A stretch of DNA of 64,000 nucleotides from Herbaspirillum autotrophicum (GTDB lineage Bacteria > Pseudomonadota > Gammaproteobacteria > Burkholderiales > Burkholderiaceae_D): the NCBI RefSeq assembly GCF_001189915.1, contig NZ_LFLS01000008.1:62001-126000 (forward strand), written 5' to 3'. Under the pieces are notes generated by a model. The model searched no databases. It was not told the origin of the DNA and saw only the letters and a list, made by a program, of their open reading frames with translations. The translations under genes were made by a program, and so were the position numbers. Positions 1 to 8,616 of the stretch are shown here, piece after piece (positions within the stretch are counted from its first letter, which is position 1; each line of letters begins with the position of its first letter).

Positions 1-3000
1 ACCGGCTTGCCGATGAAATCCTGACATCCCGCCTGGCGCATTCTTTCCGGATCGTTTTCAAACAAGTCGGCCGATACGAAGATGATGGGAATACCGCTGC
101 CGCTGACGGCACGGACACGCCGCGCCGTTTCCCATCCATCCATGCCATCCATGCCGATATCAAGCAAAATGGCATCAGGCGTGAAGTCTTGCAGTAAATC
201 GATACACTCATGACCGCTCGCGGCTTCCCGCACATGGAAACCGAGCGGCAGCAGCATGCCGCTCAGCATGTGTCGTTGCACCGGCTGGTCATCGACAACC
301 AGCAAGGTGCGCGCCGTACCGGCATGACCGATCACGTCGCGCTGCGGCAAGGTGGCGACAGCATTGATTTCCATCAACGGCAAAGAGACCGTGAAGGTGC
401 TGCCCTGCCCAGGTATGCTGAGCAAGTCCAGACTGCCATTCATCATCAGGATCAGTCTTTCGGTAATCGCCAGACCCAGCCCGGCGCCGGGCTCACCGCG
501 CAGGCGTCCGGCGGCGCCGCGTTCAAACGGTTGAAAAATGCGCTGCCGGTCCTGTGTTGCAATGCCGATGCCGGTATCAATCACATCGAAGCGCAGCGAC
601 GCGCCGCTGCGTTCGACATGCAAGGTGACCGCTCCGGCATCAGTGAAACGTACCGCATTCGTGAGCAGGTTGATCAATATCTGGCGCAGGCGTTTGCCGT
701 CGGCCAGTATGTAATGCGGCAGATGCCCGCCATGCGTATAGTGCAGACGCAATTCCTTGGCCTCGGCCTGCAACTTGACCATGCTGAGCAAATCATCGAT
801 GAAGGCGGAAAACAAGATCGGCACCGGCTCCAGCCGCATGCGGTCAGCTTCGATCCGCGCCAGATCGAGCAGCTCATCGACCAGCCCCAGCAAATGCTCG
901 CCGCTGCGCTGTATGGTTTGGATCGCGGTACGCGGCGCTGCATCAAGCTGCTCGTTCTTCAGCAGGATTTGCGAATAGCCGAGGATGCTGTTGAGCGGCG
1001 AACGCAGTTCATGCGAGATACCGGCGACATAACGGGTCTTGGCCTGATTAGCGGATTCCGCCGCCTCCTTGGCGCTTTGCAATGCCGCATCGGTGCGTTG
1101 ATGCGCGTCGATCTCTTGCGTCAGCAATTCGTTTTGCCGGTTCAAATCGTCTTGCGCCAGATGCCGCCCTTCGCTGCCCAGCACCACCCACCAGCTGGAG
1201 ACCGCGACGATGATCAGCAGCACGGCAGAAATCTTGATGAAGATGCCATCGATCAGCAAACGGTCGCCCGCCGAAGTCAGCAAGGAAATTTCTTGCGCAT
1301 ACACCAGACCGAGCGCGGCGGCACCGACTGCACATAAAGACAGCACCACCACCATGTAATTACCGACGCGCCGGTTGACCAGATGCGACAAGGCATTCGG
1401 CAACAACGCCGACAGCAGTTGTTGCGCCTGTTCCGCCGTGCGCGACTCTTTCTTGCACAAGTCATGGCAGCGCGATTCCAGCGTACAGCACAGCGAGCAG
1501 ATGGGCGCGCCATATGCCGGGCAATGCGCCATGTCTTCCGATTCGAAATGGTTATCGCAGACACCGCATTGCACTGCCTGCCCCGGCGCGCCGGCCATCG
1601 TCGGTTTGCGTGCCAGGTAATAACGCCCTCTGGTCAACCATGCCAGCAGCGGCGAGACGATAAAGGCCATGCCCAACGTGATGAATGGCGAAAAGGCCGC
1701 CACCTGATGTCCCCACACGCCGGCGAAAGCGGCGATGCCGATACTGGCAGACACCAGCATGGTGCCGAGACCGACCGGATTGACGTCGTATAAATGCGCG
1801 CGCTTGAACTCGATTCCTTTGGGACTCCATCCGAGCGGCTTGTTGATCACCAGATCAGCGACCAATGCACCTACCCACGCCACCGCCACATTGCTGTACA
1901 AACCAAGTACGGTTTCCAGTGCCGCGAATACCCCTAGGCTCATCAGCAGCAACGCCAGCAGGCAATTGAACACCAGCCACACTACCCGCCCCGGGTGACT
2001 GTGCGTCAGGCGTGCAAAAAAATTCGACCATGCCAGTGATCCGGCATAGGCATTGGTCAAATTGATTTTGACTTGCGACACGATGACAAACAGCAGCGTG
2101 ATCGCGAGTATCCAGGCCGGATCATCAAACAGATAAGAGAACCCAAGCAAATACATGCGCGTCGGCTCCATCGCATGCGCCGCCGGCACCCCGCTCTGGA
2201 AAACCAGAAAGGCGAGGAAAGCGCCGCCCAGCATCTTCAATCCACCCGGCACGATCCAGCCGGCACCGGCAACGATGATTGCCGTCCACCAGCGCCGTTG
2301 ATTTTCTGCCGTACGTTCCGGCAGGAAGCGCAAGAAATCGACCTGCTCGCCGATCTGCGCCACCAGTGAAAAAGCCACGGTAGCCGCGACGCCGAACATG
2401 ACCGGGTCGAAGCTGTTGCTATTGGAAATCGCGCCGACGAATTGCGCGAACTCGGTATACGCCTCCGGTTTCTTCCAATAGATGGCGAGATAGGGCGCCA
2501 CCAGCAGTATCAGCCACAGCGGCTGCGTCCACATCTGCAAACGCGAAATCAGGGTGATGCCGCGTGCCACCAGCGGCACAATAAACAGGGCGCAAATTCC
2601 ATACCAGATCCAGAGCGGCCACGGAATCCACATCTGCATGGCGACCGACAGGATGGCCGCTTCCAGGGCAAAAAAGATGATCGTGAAGCTGGCGTAGATC
2701 AAGGAGCTGATGGTCGATCCCATATAACCGAAGCCGGCGCCGCGCGTGAGCAAATCCATATCGATGCCATAACGGGCAGCGTAGTAACTGATCGGCAAAC
2801 CGGTCAGGAACGTGATCAGCATGACCGCCAGAATGGCGCAGACCGCATTGGCGAAACCGTAGTTCAGCGCAATCGCGCCACCGATTGCTTCCAGCGCCAG
2901 AAACGAGGCGGCGCCAAACGCCGCATTGCCCAACTGCCACTCCGACCACTTGCGGAAATGACGCGGCGTGTAGCGCAACGCATAATCCTCTATCGACTCA

Positions 3001-3056
3001 TTGGCGACCCAGCGGTTGTACTCACGGCGGATGCGGAAAATTTTCTGTTGAGCCAT
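1..3056 (-). CDS. NCS1-type permease fused to hybrid histidine kinase (3' end outside window)
   Basis: One frame stays open from ATG 3056 to the left edge, about 1018 residues, so the C-terminus is missing. Residues ~20-480 form a multi-span permease resembling the NCS1 (purine/cytosine/allantoin) transporters. A Cys-rich segment follows from Cys497/Cys500 to about residue 540, with several CxxC-like pairs that could bind a metal. Two further membrane spans precede a HisKA domain (HELRSPLNS, His682), a HATPase with GIG and GAGLGLAI boxes, and a receiver domain with predicted phospho-acceptor Asp966 (LLDIGMDGMDG). It is an inner-membrane protein that could couple solute binding or transport to phosphotransfer. 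Its divergent position opposite formamidase and an amide/urea channel suggests amide, urea or related N-compounds as ligand. That ligand is inference. Confidence 0.9.
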   Translation of the reverse strand, partial: MAQQKIFRIRREYNRWVANESIEDYALRYTPRHFRKWSEWQLGNAAFGAASFLALEAIGGAIALNYGFANAVCAILAVMLITFLTGLPISYYAARYGIDMDLLTRGAGFGYMGSTISSLIYASFTIIFFALEAAILSVAMQMWIPWPLWIWYGICALFIVPLVARGITLISRLQMWTQPLWLILLVAPYLAIYWKKPEAYTEFAQFVGAISNSNSFDPVMFGVAATVAFSLVAQIGEQVDFLRFLPERTAENQRRWWTAIIVAGAGWIVPGGLKMLGGAFLAFLVFQSGVPAAHAMEPTRMYLLGFSYLFDDPAWILAITLLFVIVSQVKINLTNAYAGSLAWSNFFARLTHSHPGRVVWLVFNCLLALLLMSLGVFAALETVLGLYSNVAVAWVGALVADLVINKPLGWSPKGIEFKRAHLYDVNPVGLGTMLVSASIGIAAFAGVWGHQVAAFSPFITLGMAFIVSPLLAWLTRGRYYLARKPTMAGAPGQAVQCGVCDNHFESEDMAHCPAYGAPICSLCCTLESRCHDLCKKESRTAEQAQQLLSALLPNALSHLVNRRVGNYMVVVLSLCAVGAAALGLVYAQEISLLTSAGDRLLIDGIFIKISAVLLIIVAVSSWWVVLGSEGRHLAQDDLNRQNELLTQEIDAHQRTDAALQSAKEAAESANQAKTRYVAGISHELRSPLNSILGYSQILLKNEQLDAAPRTAIQTIQRSGEHLLGLVDELLDLARIEADRMRLEPVPILFSAFIDDLLSMVKLQAEAKELRLHYTHGGHLPHYILADGKRLRQILINLLTNAVRFTDAGAVTLHVERSGASLRFDVIDTGIGIATQDRQRIFQPFERGAAGRLRGEPGAGLGLAITERLILMMNGSLDLLSIPGQGSTFTVSLPLMEINAVATLPQRDVIGHAGTARTLLVVDDQPVQRHMLSGMLLPLGFHVREAASGHECIDLLQDFTPDAILLDIGMDGMDGWETARRVRAVSGSGIPIIFVSADLFENDPERMRQAGCQDFIGKP

Positions 3057-3609
3057 CGGATCAATGAAAGTTGGAATGAATGAACATGTTGCGCCGCAAT
3101 GCAAACTGGCATTCAAGTGGCCTCGGATTCACATGCGCTGCCGGGAATGTCTGCATGCGTCCGCAACATACGGCGGCGGAGAAAAGCCATTCTTCCCGCG
3201 ACGAAAAAGCCGGCAGGCATTCTTTGTCATGCCGCGCTAGCGTACCTCGGAAAAACCCTGACCGCTTGATAATTTCGCGGGCCGCTTGCACCTTGCCCCG
3301 CCCGCCTGACTTTCGTCCGGGCATCGTTTGTCTGCCGGTGATTGCCGAATGATTTTTCGCGCCACAATCCGCCATTTTTCAAGATCGGCAAGTACCGGAT
3401 TTGACTGTATTTCCGGGGTTCAGCAATGACAAGCCGCGTGGACAATTTTGCATGTACGCCGTTTGACGTATTGGGAGATACGCATTGTCCAGACATTATT
3501 TACCGCGGGATGCTCGGGTCACAGTTTCCAGGTGTGGATGCGCTGAATGGTCAGCATGGGAAAAATCCGGGTTCCGTCCATATGAACATAACTTTTATAG
3601 GCAGACACC
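3057..3609. promoter_or_regulatory. Divergent intergenic region, permease-kinase / fmdA
   Basis: This 553-bp gap separates two divergent start codons and must hold the promoters of both transcripts. I see no convincing coding frame. No hairpin or sigma-54 -24/-12 element fitted well enough to call. Its length is generous for simple promoters and leaves room for regulator binding sites. Confidence 0.45.
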
Positions 3610-4845
3610 ATGGCTGAGACTCTGATTAAAGTAGATCTGGATCAATCCCCCTACGAAAATGAAAATGTGCACAACCGCTGGCACTCCGATATCCCGATGG
3701 CAACCTGGGTCAACCCGGGCGACGACTTCATCCTCGAGACCTATGACTGGACCGGCGGCTTCATCAAGAACAATGACAGTGCCGACGATGTGCGCGACAT
3801 CGATCTCTCCATCGTCCACTTCCTGACCGGACCGGTTGGCGTCCATACCGCTGAGCCCGGCGATTTGCTGGTGGTGGAATTGCTGGACATCGGCGCCAAG
3901 CAAGAATCGATGTGGGGCTTCAACGGCTTCTTCTCCAAAAAGAATGGCGGCGGCTTCCTGACTGACCAGTTTCCGGAAGCACAGAAATCGATCTGGGACT
4001 TCAAGGGCATGTTCACTTCATCGCGCCACGTGCCCGGCGTGAACTATGCCGGCCTGATCCATCCCGGCCTGATCGGTTGCCTGCCCGATCCCAAATTGCT
4101 GGCCGAGTGGAACCGGCGTGAAATCGGTTTGATCGAAACCGACCCGCAGCGCGTACCGCCGCTGGCAAATGCACCGTTCGCACCGACTGCGCACATGGGA
4201 AAAATGAAAGGCGCAGCGCGCGACAAAGCTGCCGCCGACGGCGCGCGCACCGTGCCGCCGCGCGAGCACGGCGGCAATTGCGACATCAAGGATTTGTCGC
4301 GCGGCTCGAAGATTTTCTTTCCGGTGTATGTCAAAGGCGCCGGTCTGTCGGTCGGCGATTTGCACTTCAGCCAAGGCGACGGTGAAATCACATTCTGCGG
4401 CGCCATCGAAATGGCTGGCTGGGTACACATGAAGGTCACCGTGCTCAAAGGCGGCATGGCCACCTATGGCATCAAGAACCCTATCTTCAAGCCCAGCCCG
4501 ATCACCCCGCATTACAACGACTATCTGATCTTCGAAGGCATCTCGGTCGATGAGCATGGCAAGCAGCATTACCTCGACGTCAACGTGGCTTATCGCCAGG
4601 CCTGTCTGAATGCGATCGAATACATGACCAAGTTCGGCTACAGCCGGGCGCAGGCGTATTCCATCCTCGGCACGGCGCCAGTGCAAGGACACATCAGCGG
4701 CGTGGTGGACATTCCCAACTCCTGTGCCACCTTGTGGCTGCCGACGCAGATCTTCGACTTCGATATCAACCCGAGCGCTGCCGGCCCCGTGGTGCAGAAA
4801 TTCAAAGGCATGGGCATGCCGCTGTCACACGACCTCAAGAAATAG
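3610..4845 (+). CDS. fmdA: Formamidase (acetamidase/formamidase family)
   Basis: This 411-residue protein matches the length and character of FmdA formamidases, which hydrolyse formamide or short aliphatic amides to ammonia and the carboxylate in the cytosol. Family-typical stretches are the N-terminal NRWHSDIP, the GDLLVVELLDIG segment, HPGLIGCLP, GNCDIKDLSRGSK, LHFSQGDGE and EMAGWVHMKVTV. The start is ATG 3610; the upstream RBS is weak. It is the first gene of a likely fmdA-fmdB-amiS operon: the next gene starts 9 bp after its stop. Acetamide may also be a substrate and cannot be excluded from sequence alone. Confidence 0.95.
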   Translation: MAETLIKVDLDQSPYENENVHNRWHSDIPMATWVNPGDDFILETYDWTGGFIKNNDSADDVRDIDLSIVHFLTGPVGVHTAEPGDLLVVELLDIGAKQESMWGFNGFFSKKNGGGFLTDQFPEAQKSIWDFKGMFTSSRHVPGVNYAGLIHPGLIGCLPDPKLLAEWNRREIGLIETDPQRVPPLANAPFAPTAHMGKMKGAARDKAAADGARTVPPREHGGNCDIKDLSRGSKIFFPVYVKGAGLSVGDLHFSQGDGEITFCGAIEMAGWVHMKVTVLKGGMATYGIKNPIFKPSPITPHYNDYLIFEGISVDEHGKQHYLDVNVAYRQACLNAIEYMTKFGYSRAQAYSILGTAPVQGHISGVVDIPNSCATLWLPTQIFDFDINPSAAGPVVQKFKGMGMPLSHDLKK

Positions 4846-4854
4846 GAACACGTC

Positions 4855-5199
4855 ATGCCAACCTACGACTATCTCTGCAAGGATTGTGGTTGCTTCGAGG
4901 CGGTGCGCAGCATGGCCGCCCGCAACGATCCCATTACTTGCCCGCATTGCGCGGCAGCGGCCGAGCGCACCTGGCTTTCTGCGCCAAGTCTGGCGCTGAT
5001 GCCGGAAGCGCGCCGGCATGCGATGAGCACCAATGAAAAATCCTCGCATGAACCGGTGAGCTCCAAGAACTACGCCGCCAAAGCGCACCCCTCCGGATGC
5101 AGTTGCTGCTCGTCCGGCAAGAAAAGCAAATCCACCATCGTTGCCCCCAACGGCGCCAAATCCTTCGTTGGCAAGCGACCCTGGATGATCAGCCACTGA
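4855..5199 (+). CDS. fmdB: FmdB-type zinc-ribbon protein
   Basis: This 114-residue protein opens with the FmdB zinc-ribbon signature: MPTYDYLC, CxxC at the N-terminus (CKDC) and a second CPHC pair near residue 30. The C-terminal half is basic and low in complexity and has an extra Cys cluster (GCSCCSSGKK). FmdB proteins are associated with formamidase genes in methylotrophs and were proposed to be regulatory; the biochemical role is unsettled. The gene follows fmdA by 9 bp and is almost certainly co-transcribed. A zinc-binding accessory or regulatory role is the most that can be said. Confidence 0.85.
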   Translation: MPTYDYLCKDCGCFEAVRSMAARNDPITCPHCAAAAERTWLSAPSLALMPEARRHAMSTNEKSSHEPVSSKNYAAKAHPSGCSCCSSGKKSKSTIVAPNGAKSFVGKRPWMISH

Positions 5200-5329
5200 G
5201 GTGATATCTGGCATGAATGGAACGCCGGCGAAGTCGCAATGACCTCGCCGGCTTCATGCAATGCAAGTTCCTGTGTCGTCGTGAACATCGAATAACAAGA
5301 GTTGCCGCTGCATTCAACAAGGAGATGTC

Positions 5330-5845
5330 ATGCTGTTAAGTCTTTCACTACTCTATGTGGGCGCCGTGCTGTGCCTTAATGGCCTGTGGTTGCTCGGTCG
5401 CATCGGCGACAAGGAAATCTGGGTCATCAATGTCTTTTCCGGCGGCGTGACCTTGTTGATTTCCCTGCAAATGGCGTTCGGCCCCAATGCCGACGCCGCC
5501 TCGGTCAAAGGCGCCGCCCTCACCCTGCTGTTTTCTTTCACCTACTTCTGGATCGCCTTCAACCGCTTCAACGGCGCCGACGGCCGCGGCCTCGGCTGGT
5601 TCAGCCTGTTCGTCGCCATCACCGCCATCCCGGTCGCCATCGACACCCTGCAAACCGCCACCACCACCTGGGGCGTCTGGTTCGGCCTGAACTGGGCCGC
5701 CTGGGCAATACTGTGGTTCATGTTTTTTCTGCTGCTTTCGGTGCAAAAGCAAATCGCGAAAATAACCGGCGTCGCCGCCTTGCTGTGCGGGATTTTCACT
5801 GGGTGGGTGCCGGGGCTGCTGTTGCTGAATGGCGCGCTCAAATAA
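5330..5845 (+). CDS. amiS: AmiS/UreI family amide/urea channel
   Basis: The 171-residue protein is very hydrophobic, with about six predicted membrane spans, and fits the AmiS/UreI family (usual size 170-200). The start at ATG 5330 is supported by an AAGGAG ribosome-binding site at 5319-5324. UreI is a proton-gated urea channel and AmiS accompanies aliphatic amidase genes. Here, 130 bp behind fmdB, the protein probably lets formamide or another short amide cross the inner membrane to FmdA. Whether it passes urea as well cannot be decided from sequence. Confidence 0.88.
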   Translation: MLLSLSLLYVGAVLCLNGLWLLGRIGDKEIWVINVFSGGVTLLISLQMAFGPNADAASVKGAALTLLFSFTYFWIAFNRFNGADGRGLGWFSLFVAITAIPVAIDTLQTATTTWGVWFGLNWAAWAILWFMFFLLLSVQKQIAKITGVAALLCGIFTGWVPGLLLLNGALK

Positions 5846-5886
5846 GATCAGGCTGCCTGAATGAGGTGGCAAGAATCGGGCAGATG

Positions 5887-5905
5887 CAGGTGAGTAAGTC
5901 ACCTG
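5887..5905 (+). terminator. Hairpin after amiS
   Basis: A 7-bp stem (CAGGTGA / TCACCTG) with a 5-nt loop lies 40 bp after the amiS stop and is followed a few bases later by a TTTTT run. It is a plausible weak intrinsic terminator for the amide operon. Confidence 0.4.
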
Positions 5906-5921
5906 GTTCGGATTTTTCATG

Positions 5922-5973
5922 TCAGAAATAGCAAAGGGCTTACGTTTTATCGTAAGCCCTTTGCTATTTCTGA
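5922..5973. repeat. Perfect inverted repeat, 23-bp arms, 6-bp loop
   Basis: Arm 5922-5944 is exactly complementary to 5951-5973, with loop 5945-5950. The inner part (AAAGGGCTTACG / CGTAAGCCCTTT) resembles the terminator beside the intact tRNA-Ile2 gene (18984-19016). The structure directly abuts the tRNA-half remnant at 5974-6018, as the real terminator does its tRNA. No T-run follows on the minus strand. It is probably the displaced original tRNA terminator, extended into a longer palindrome. Confidence 0.8.
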
Positions 5974-6018
5974 TGCCCCCCCCCGTAAGTCGAACACGGC
6001 ATCAAAGGATGATGCGTC
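5974..6018 (-). pseudogene. Degenerate 3' half of tRNA-Ile(CAU), candidate att site
   Basis: Read on the minus strand, this 45-nt block aligns from the anticodon arm to the acceptor end of the intact tRNA at 19025-19103. There are about five substitutions up to the G-run. The T-arm core CCGTGTTCGACT is identical. Similarity starts at the GAC just before the anticodon and stops abruptly on the 5' side. This is the pattern left by a tyrosine-recombinase element that integrates in a tRNA anticodon/T-arm region and re-supplies the 3' half at its other end. Confidence 0.75.
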
Positions 6019-6347
6019 AAAAAAGCATGTGTGCGGCGAGCCGAAAAATCAGGCCCGGCAAGGATCATCGATTGCGCATACAGTGCGCGAGTTCGCCAAT
6101 GTGCACCGGTGTAGGCAAATATTCCGCAGCAAGAAATCCTGATAAAGTGGTGTTCGCGACCGCCGCCGATGTCCGCAATCGACCGCGGCCGATACTTCGC
6201 CACTGCATGCGCCCTTACTAACTGCTCACCATGCCATTGGCGATCGAATCGACCACTTTTGTCGGCAATCCCAGGACTGGCAGCAAGGGTTTCAGCGCGT
6301 TGTCGGCGTTGGAACAGGACAATAATAATCAAAACAAGGGAGATAGC
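6019..6347. other. Non-coding stretch at left island end
   Basis: These 329 bp lie between the tRNA remnant and the FGE-fold gene. Short open frames occur on both strands, but none has a ribosome-binding site or recognisable protein character. The promoter of the downstream gene must lie here. No integrase fragment was recognised. Confidence 0.4.
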
Positions 6348-7364
6348 TTGAAACACCGATACGCTGGATTACTGGCAATGCTGCTTTGCATGGCATTGAC
6401 ATCGCTGCATGCCGAGGAAATATCGCCACTGCCTGCGACTATCGAAAATTCAATCGGAATGCAAATGGTCCTGATCCCTGCGGGAGAATTTCTGATGGGT
6501 ACCGATGAATCTCTCGCATCGCTGAAAGGAGCCTATCCGGATTATGAAGAACGTCGTCTGCTGGACCTTGACGATGAGCGGCCTCGACACAAGGTACTGA
6601 TCACCCATCCGTTTTATGCAGGGAAGTATCTGGTCACGGTTGGACAGTTTGCCAAATTTGTAGCGGCGTCGGGCTATACCCCGGAATCCATTCGAGATCA
6701 GACCGGAGGCTATGGTTACAACCCGGACTATGATCCTCAAGAAACTGAACGCAAAGACGCCTTCGAAGGCCGCCACCTGCGATACAGCTGGAAAAATCCC
6801 GGCTTTCCGCAGGCCGACAATCATCCGGTACTCAACGTCACCTGGAATGATGCACAAGCCCTGGCAGCATGGCTGAGCAAGAAAGAACAGGTGCACTACC
6901 GGCTACCGACCGAAGCAGAGTGGGAATACGCGTGTCGCGCAGGTAGCACGACTCGCTACCCCAATGGCGATGATCCGGATGGCTTGAGCCGCATCGCCAA
7001 TACCTTCGATGTCAGCGCCGCACCGTACTGGCCAGGCTTGGCCAGTCATGCGCTCAAGAATCATGATGACTTTGCCTTTACCTCTCCCGTGGGGAGTTTT
7101 CCACCGAATGGATTTGGGCTGCACGACATGGTCGGCAATGCCTGGGAATGGACAGCCGACTGGTATGGCGCAGACACCTACGCACATGCGCCGCTTGCAG
7201 ACCCCCAGGGCCCGGCAGACGGTGAAGTTAAAGTGCGACGTGGCGGCTCGTGGCATACCTGGTCATTGTATGCACGTTGCGCCTTCCGCAACTGGAATGC
7301 CACCAGCACTCGCTATACCCTGGTAGGAATGCGCCTGGTGAGAGACGTAGAGCACGCACATTGA
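6348..7364 (+). CDS. Exported FGE-fold (SUMF1-type) protein lacking catalytic cysteines
   Basis: I place the start at TTG 6348, because a GGGAG ribosome-binding site sits just upstream and the protein then begins with a typical signal peptide (LKHRYAGLLAMLLCMALTSLHAEE). The product is about 338 residues, exported. It has the formylglycine-generating-enzyme fold: an IPAGEFLMG entry, YRLPTEAEWEYACRAG, GLHDMVGNAWEWTADWY and RRGGSW near the end. In true FGE two cysteines follow the GGS motif; here that stretch reads WHTWSLYARC, so the pair is absent. It is therefore probably not a sulfatase activator but one of the many SUMF1-fold proteins with binding or other oxidative roles. The substrate is unknown. 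Confidence 0.85.
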   Translation: MKHRYAGLLAMLLCMALTSLHAEEISPLPATIENSIGMQMVLIPAGEFLMGTDESLASLKGAYPDYEERRLLDLDDERPRHKVLITHPFYAGKYLVTVGQFAKFVAASGYTPESIRDQTGGYGYNPDYDPQETERKDAFEGRHLRYSWKNPGFPQADNHPVLNVTWNDAQALAAWLSKKEQVHYRLPTEAEWEYACRAGSTTRYPNGDDPDGLSRIANTFDVSAAPYWPGLASHALKNHDDFAFTSPVGSFPPNGFGLHDMVGNAWEWTADWYGADTYAHAPLADPQGPADGEVKVRRGGSWHTWSLYARCAFRNWNATSTRYTLVGMRLVRDVEHAH

Positions 7365-7440
7365 GGCCCCATCTGTTCGCATTGGGATTTGAAGGTTCTT
7401 ATGACCGTGTTGCCACGTTCGCTCGGTAATGGAAGATGGA

Positions 7441-7668
7441 TCAGTTAGATCTGGTCAATTCCGCGAGCAAAGGCAAAAAAATCGCTTGCAGGCTTTTTAT
7501 CGCGCTATTACACGGGTAACCAATTGATTGCGGTAATGCGTCTATTGCGTATTCTCGGACACAAGATTTGGCCTCGATGGGCAAAAAATTCCCCGGCAAA
7601 AGAAAAAGCGACTTAGCGGCTGTTGCTGATGCCGCCGCAAGGAGGGCGGATACGATAATTTTTTTCAT
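7441..7668 (-). CDS. Small putative exported protein
   Basis: This 75-residue frame begins MKKIIVSALLAAASATAA, a convincing signal-peptide pattern, and has an AAGGAAA ribosome-binding site a few bases upstream on the minus strand. The mature part is short with two cysteines (KSCVREY, YPCNS) that could form a disulfide. I recognise no family. It is convergent with the FGE-fold gene and divergent from the HTH regulator. It could be a real small periplasmic protein or a truncated remnant. Confidence 0.4.
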   Translation of the reverse strand: MKKIIVSALLAAASATAAKSLFLLPGNFLPIEAKSCVREYAIDALPQSIGYPCNSAIKSLQAIFLPLLAELTRSN

Positions 7669-7760
7669 TTCTGTTCAATTTCCTTATTGGGCTTGTTGAC
7701 GAGCGCCTGCCTCCACAGCCAATGAAAATGACTTTGAAAAAAGGGCGGGCTTTGAATTAT

Positions 7761-7805
7761 AGTAACAAATAGTTACTTTGGATAACTTTATAGTTCTATA
7801 AAGTT
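7761..7805. promoter_or_regulatory. Nested palindromes upstream of island HTH regulator
   Basis: Two inverted repeats lie directly before the regulator gene: AGTAAC-N5-GTTACT at 7761-7777 and a perfect 10-bp arm repeat AACTTTATAG-TT-CTATAAAGTT at 7784-7805. The element CAAAGTAAC (minus strand, 7772-7780) recurs upstream of the paralogous regulator at 43601-43609. I read these as candidate autoregulatory operators overlapping the promoter. Confidence 0.55.
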
Positions 7806-7832
7806 ACTGTGAGAACCGGTAGCGTCTGCAAT

Positions 7833-8258
7833 ATGGATGCTACAAATGAGAAATTACGGATGCAATTTAGTGAGCGCTTGACGCGGGAGTTCAAGCGCAT
7901 TGGTCTTCCTGTATCGAGCCCAACGCATATCGCTGGTGAGTTCAATAAGCGCTATCCGGATAAGAAGGTGGTTCAGCAGACAATCAGGAAGTGGTTGGGT
8001 GGCGATGCAATACCGACCCAGGATAAGTTGCTGGCCTTAGCAGATTGGTTTGATGTATCCCCGCAGTGGTTGCGATTCGGGACAGGTGGGAAGAGGGTTG
8101 GGCAGGACAGAAAGGCTGAAGGTCGTGACGCCCTTGATGCCCCCGGGGAGCGCCCGGAGCTTGCGCTGATATTTGAAATGTTGACTCAGCTTTCGCCAAG
8201 CAATTTGAAATTGGCCGATAACCTTATTCGTAGTCTGCTCAATCATCAACAAGAATAG
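7833..8258 (+). CDS. Small HTH (XRE/Cro-like) transcriptional regulator
   Basis: The protein is about 141 residues from ATG 7833; an upstream GTG at 7809 would add eight residues. The N-terminal half (RLTREFKRIGLPVSS to DWFDVSPQWLRFG) reads as a Cro/XRE-like helix-turn-helix with the second helix near VVQQTIRKWLGG. A linker and an acidic C-terminal segment follow. A clear paralogue lies outside the island at 43618-44058, sharing the KxxLxxLAxW and TPQ/SPQxLRFG pattern. The gene is preceded by nested palindromes and probably represses itself. It may also control the RM locus that starts 358 bp downstream; that is inference. Confidence 0.75.
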   Translation: MDATNEKLRMQFSERLTREFKRIGLPVSSPTHIAGEFNKRYPDKKVVQQTIRKWLGGDAIPTQDKLLALADWFDVSPQWLRFGTGGKRVGQDRKAEGRDALDAPGERPELALIFEMLTQLSPSNLKLADNLIRSLLNHQQE

Positions 8259-8616
8259 TACTCACATCGTTTTAATAATATATACGTGAGTTTCGCTTTC
8301 GATCGACTAGGAGTAGTGGTTCATAAGTCCCCTTATGAGGATGCCTTTTTTATTTTTTGAGGCACTTTTTTTGTGGTCGTTTAACTATCGCACCACTTAA
8401 AACGCGAGGTTTTCCTAAAGTCTTTTGAACGTCGGCGATCCGCCGCCAGGAGCAGACATTCAAGGAGACGAATCTTTCGATCCCATATGTAATAGGAATG
8501 TAGCCCGATCTGACTGTATTCAAGGGCAGCTGTTAATTTACACTAGCCCTATTATTGAATGTATTTAATTATAAATTACCCCAATTGTAATAATGTATTG
8601 AAACAGGAATAACACA
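8259..8616. promoter_or_regulatory. Gap before hsdM with hairpin and likely RM promoter
   Basis: This 358-bp AT-rich gap carries a 7-bp hairpin (TCATAAG-TCCC-CTTATGA, 8321-8338) followed by T-rich sequence, a likely terminator for the HTH gene. The last 80 bp before hsdM are strongly AT-rich and should hold the operon promoter. No coding frame was found. Confidence 0.5.

Noticed and set aside
210-1337. A 375-codon plus-strand frame at the left edge
   Set aside because: It lies opposite the histidine-kinase part of the permease-kinase gene, whose motifs are unambiguous.
3057-3609. Sigma-54 promoter upstream of fmdA
   Set aside because: GG and GC dinucleotides occur, but none at the required 10-bp spacing with flanking consensus.
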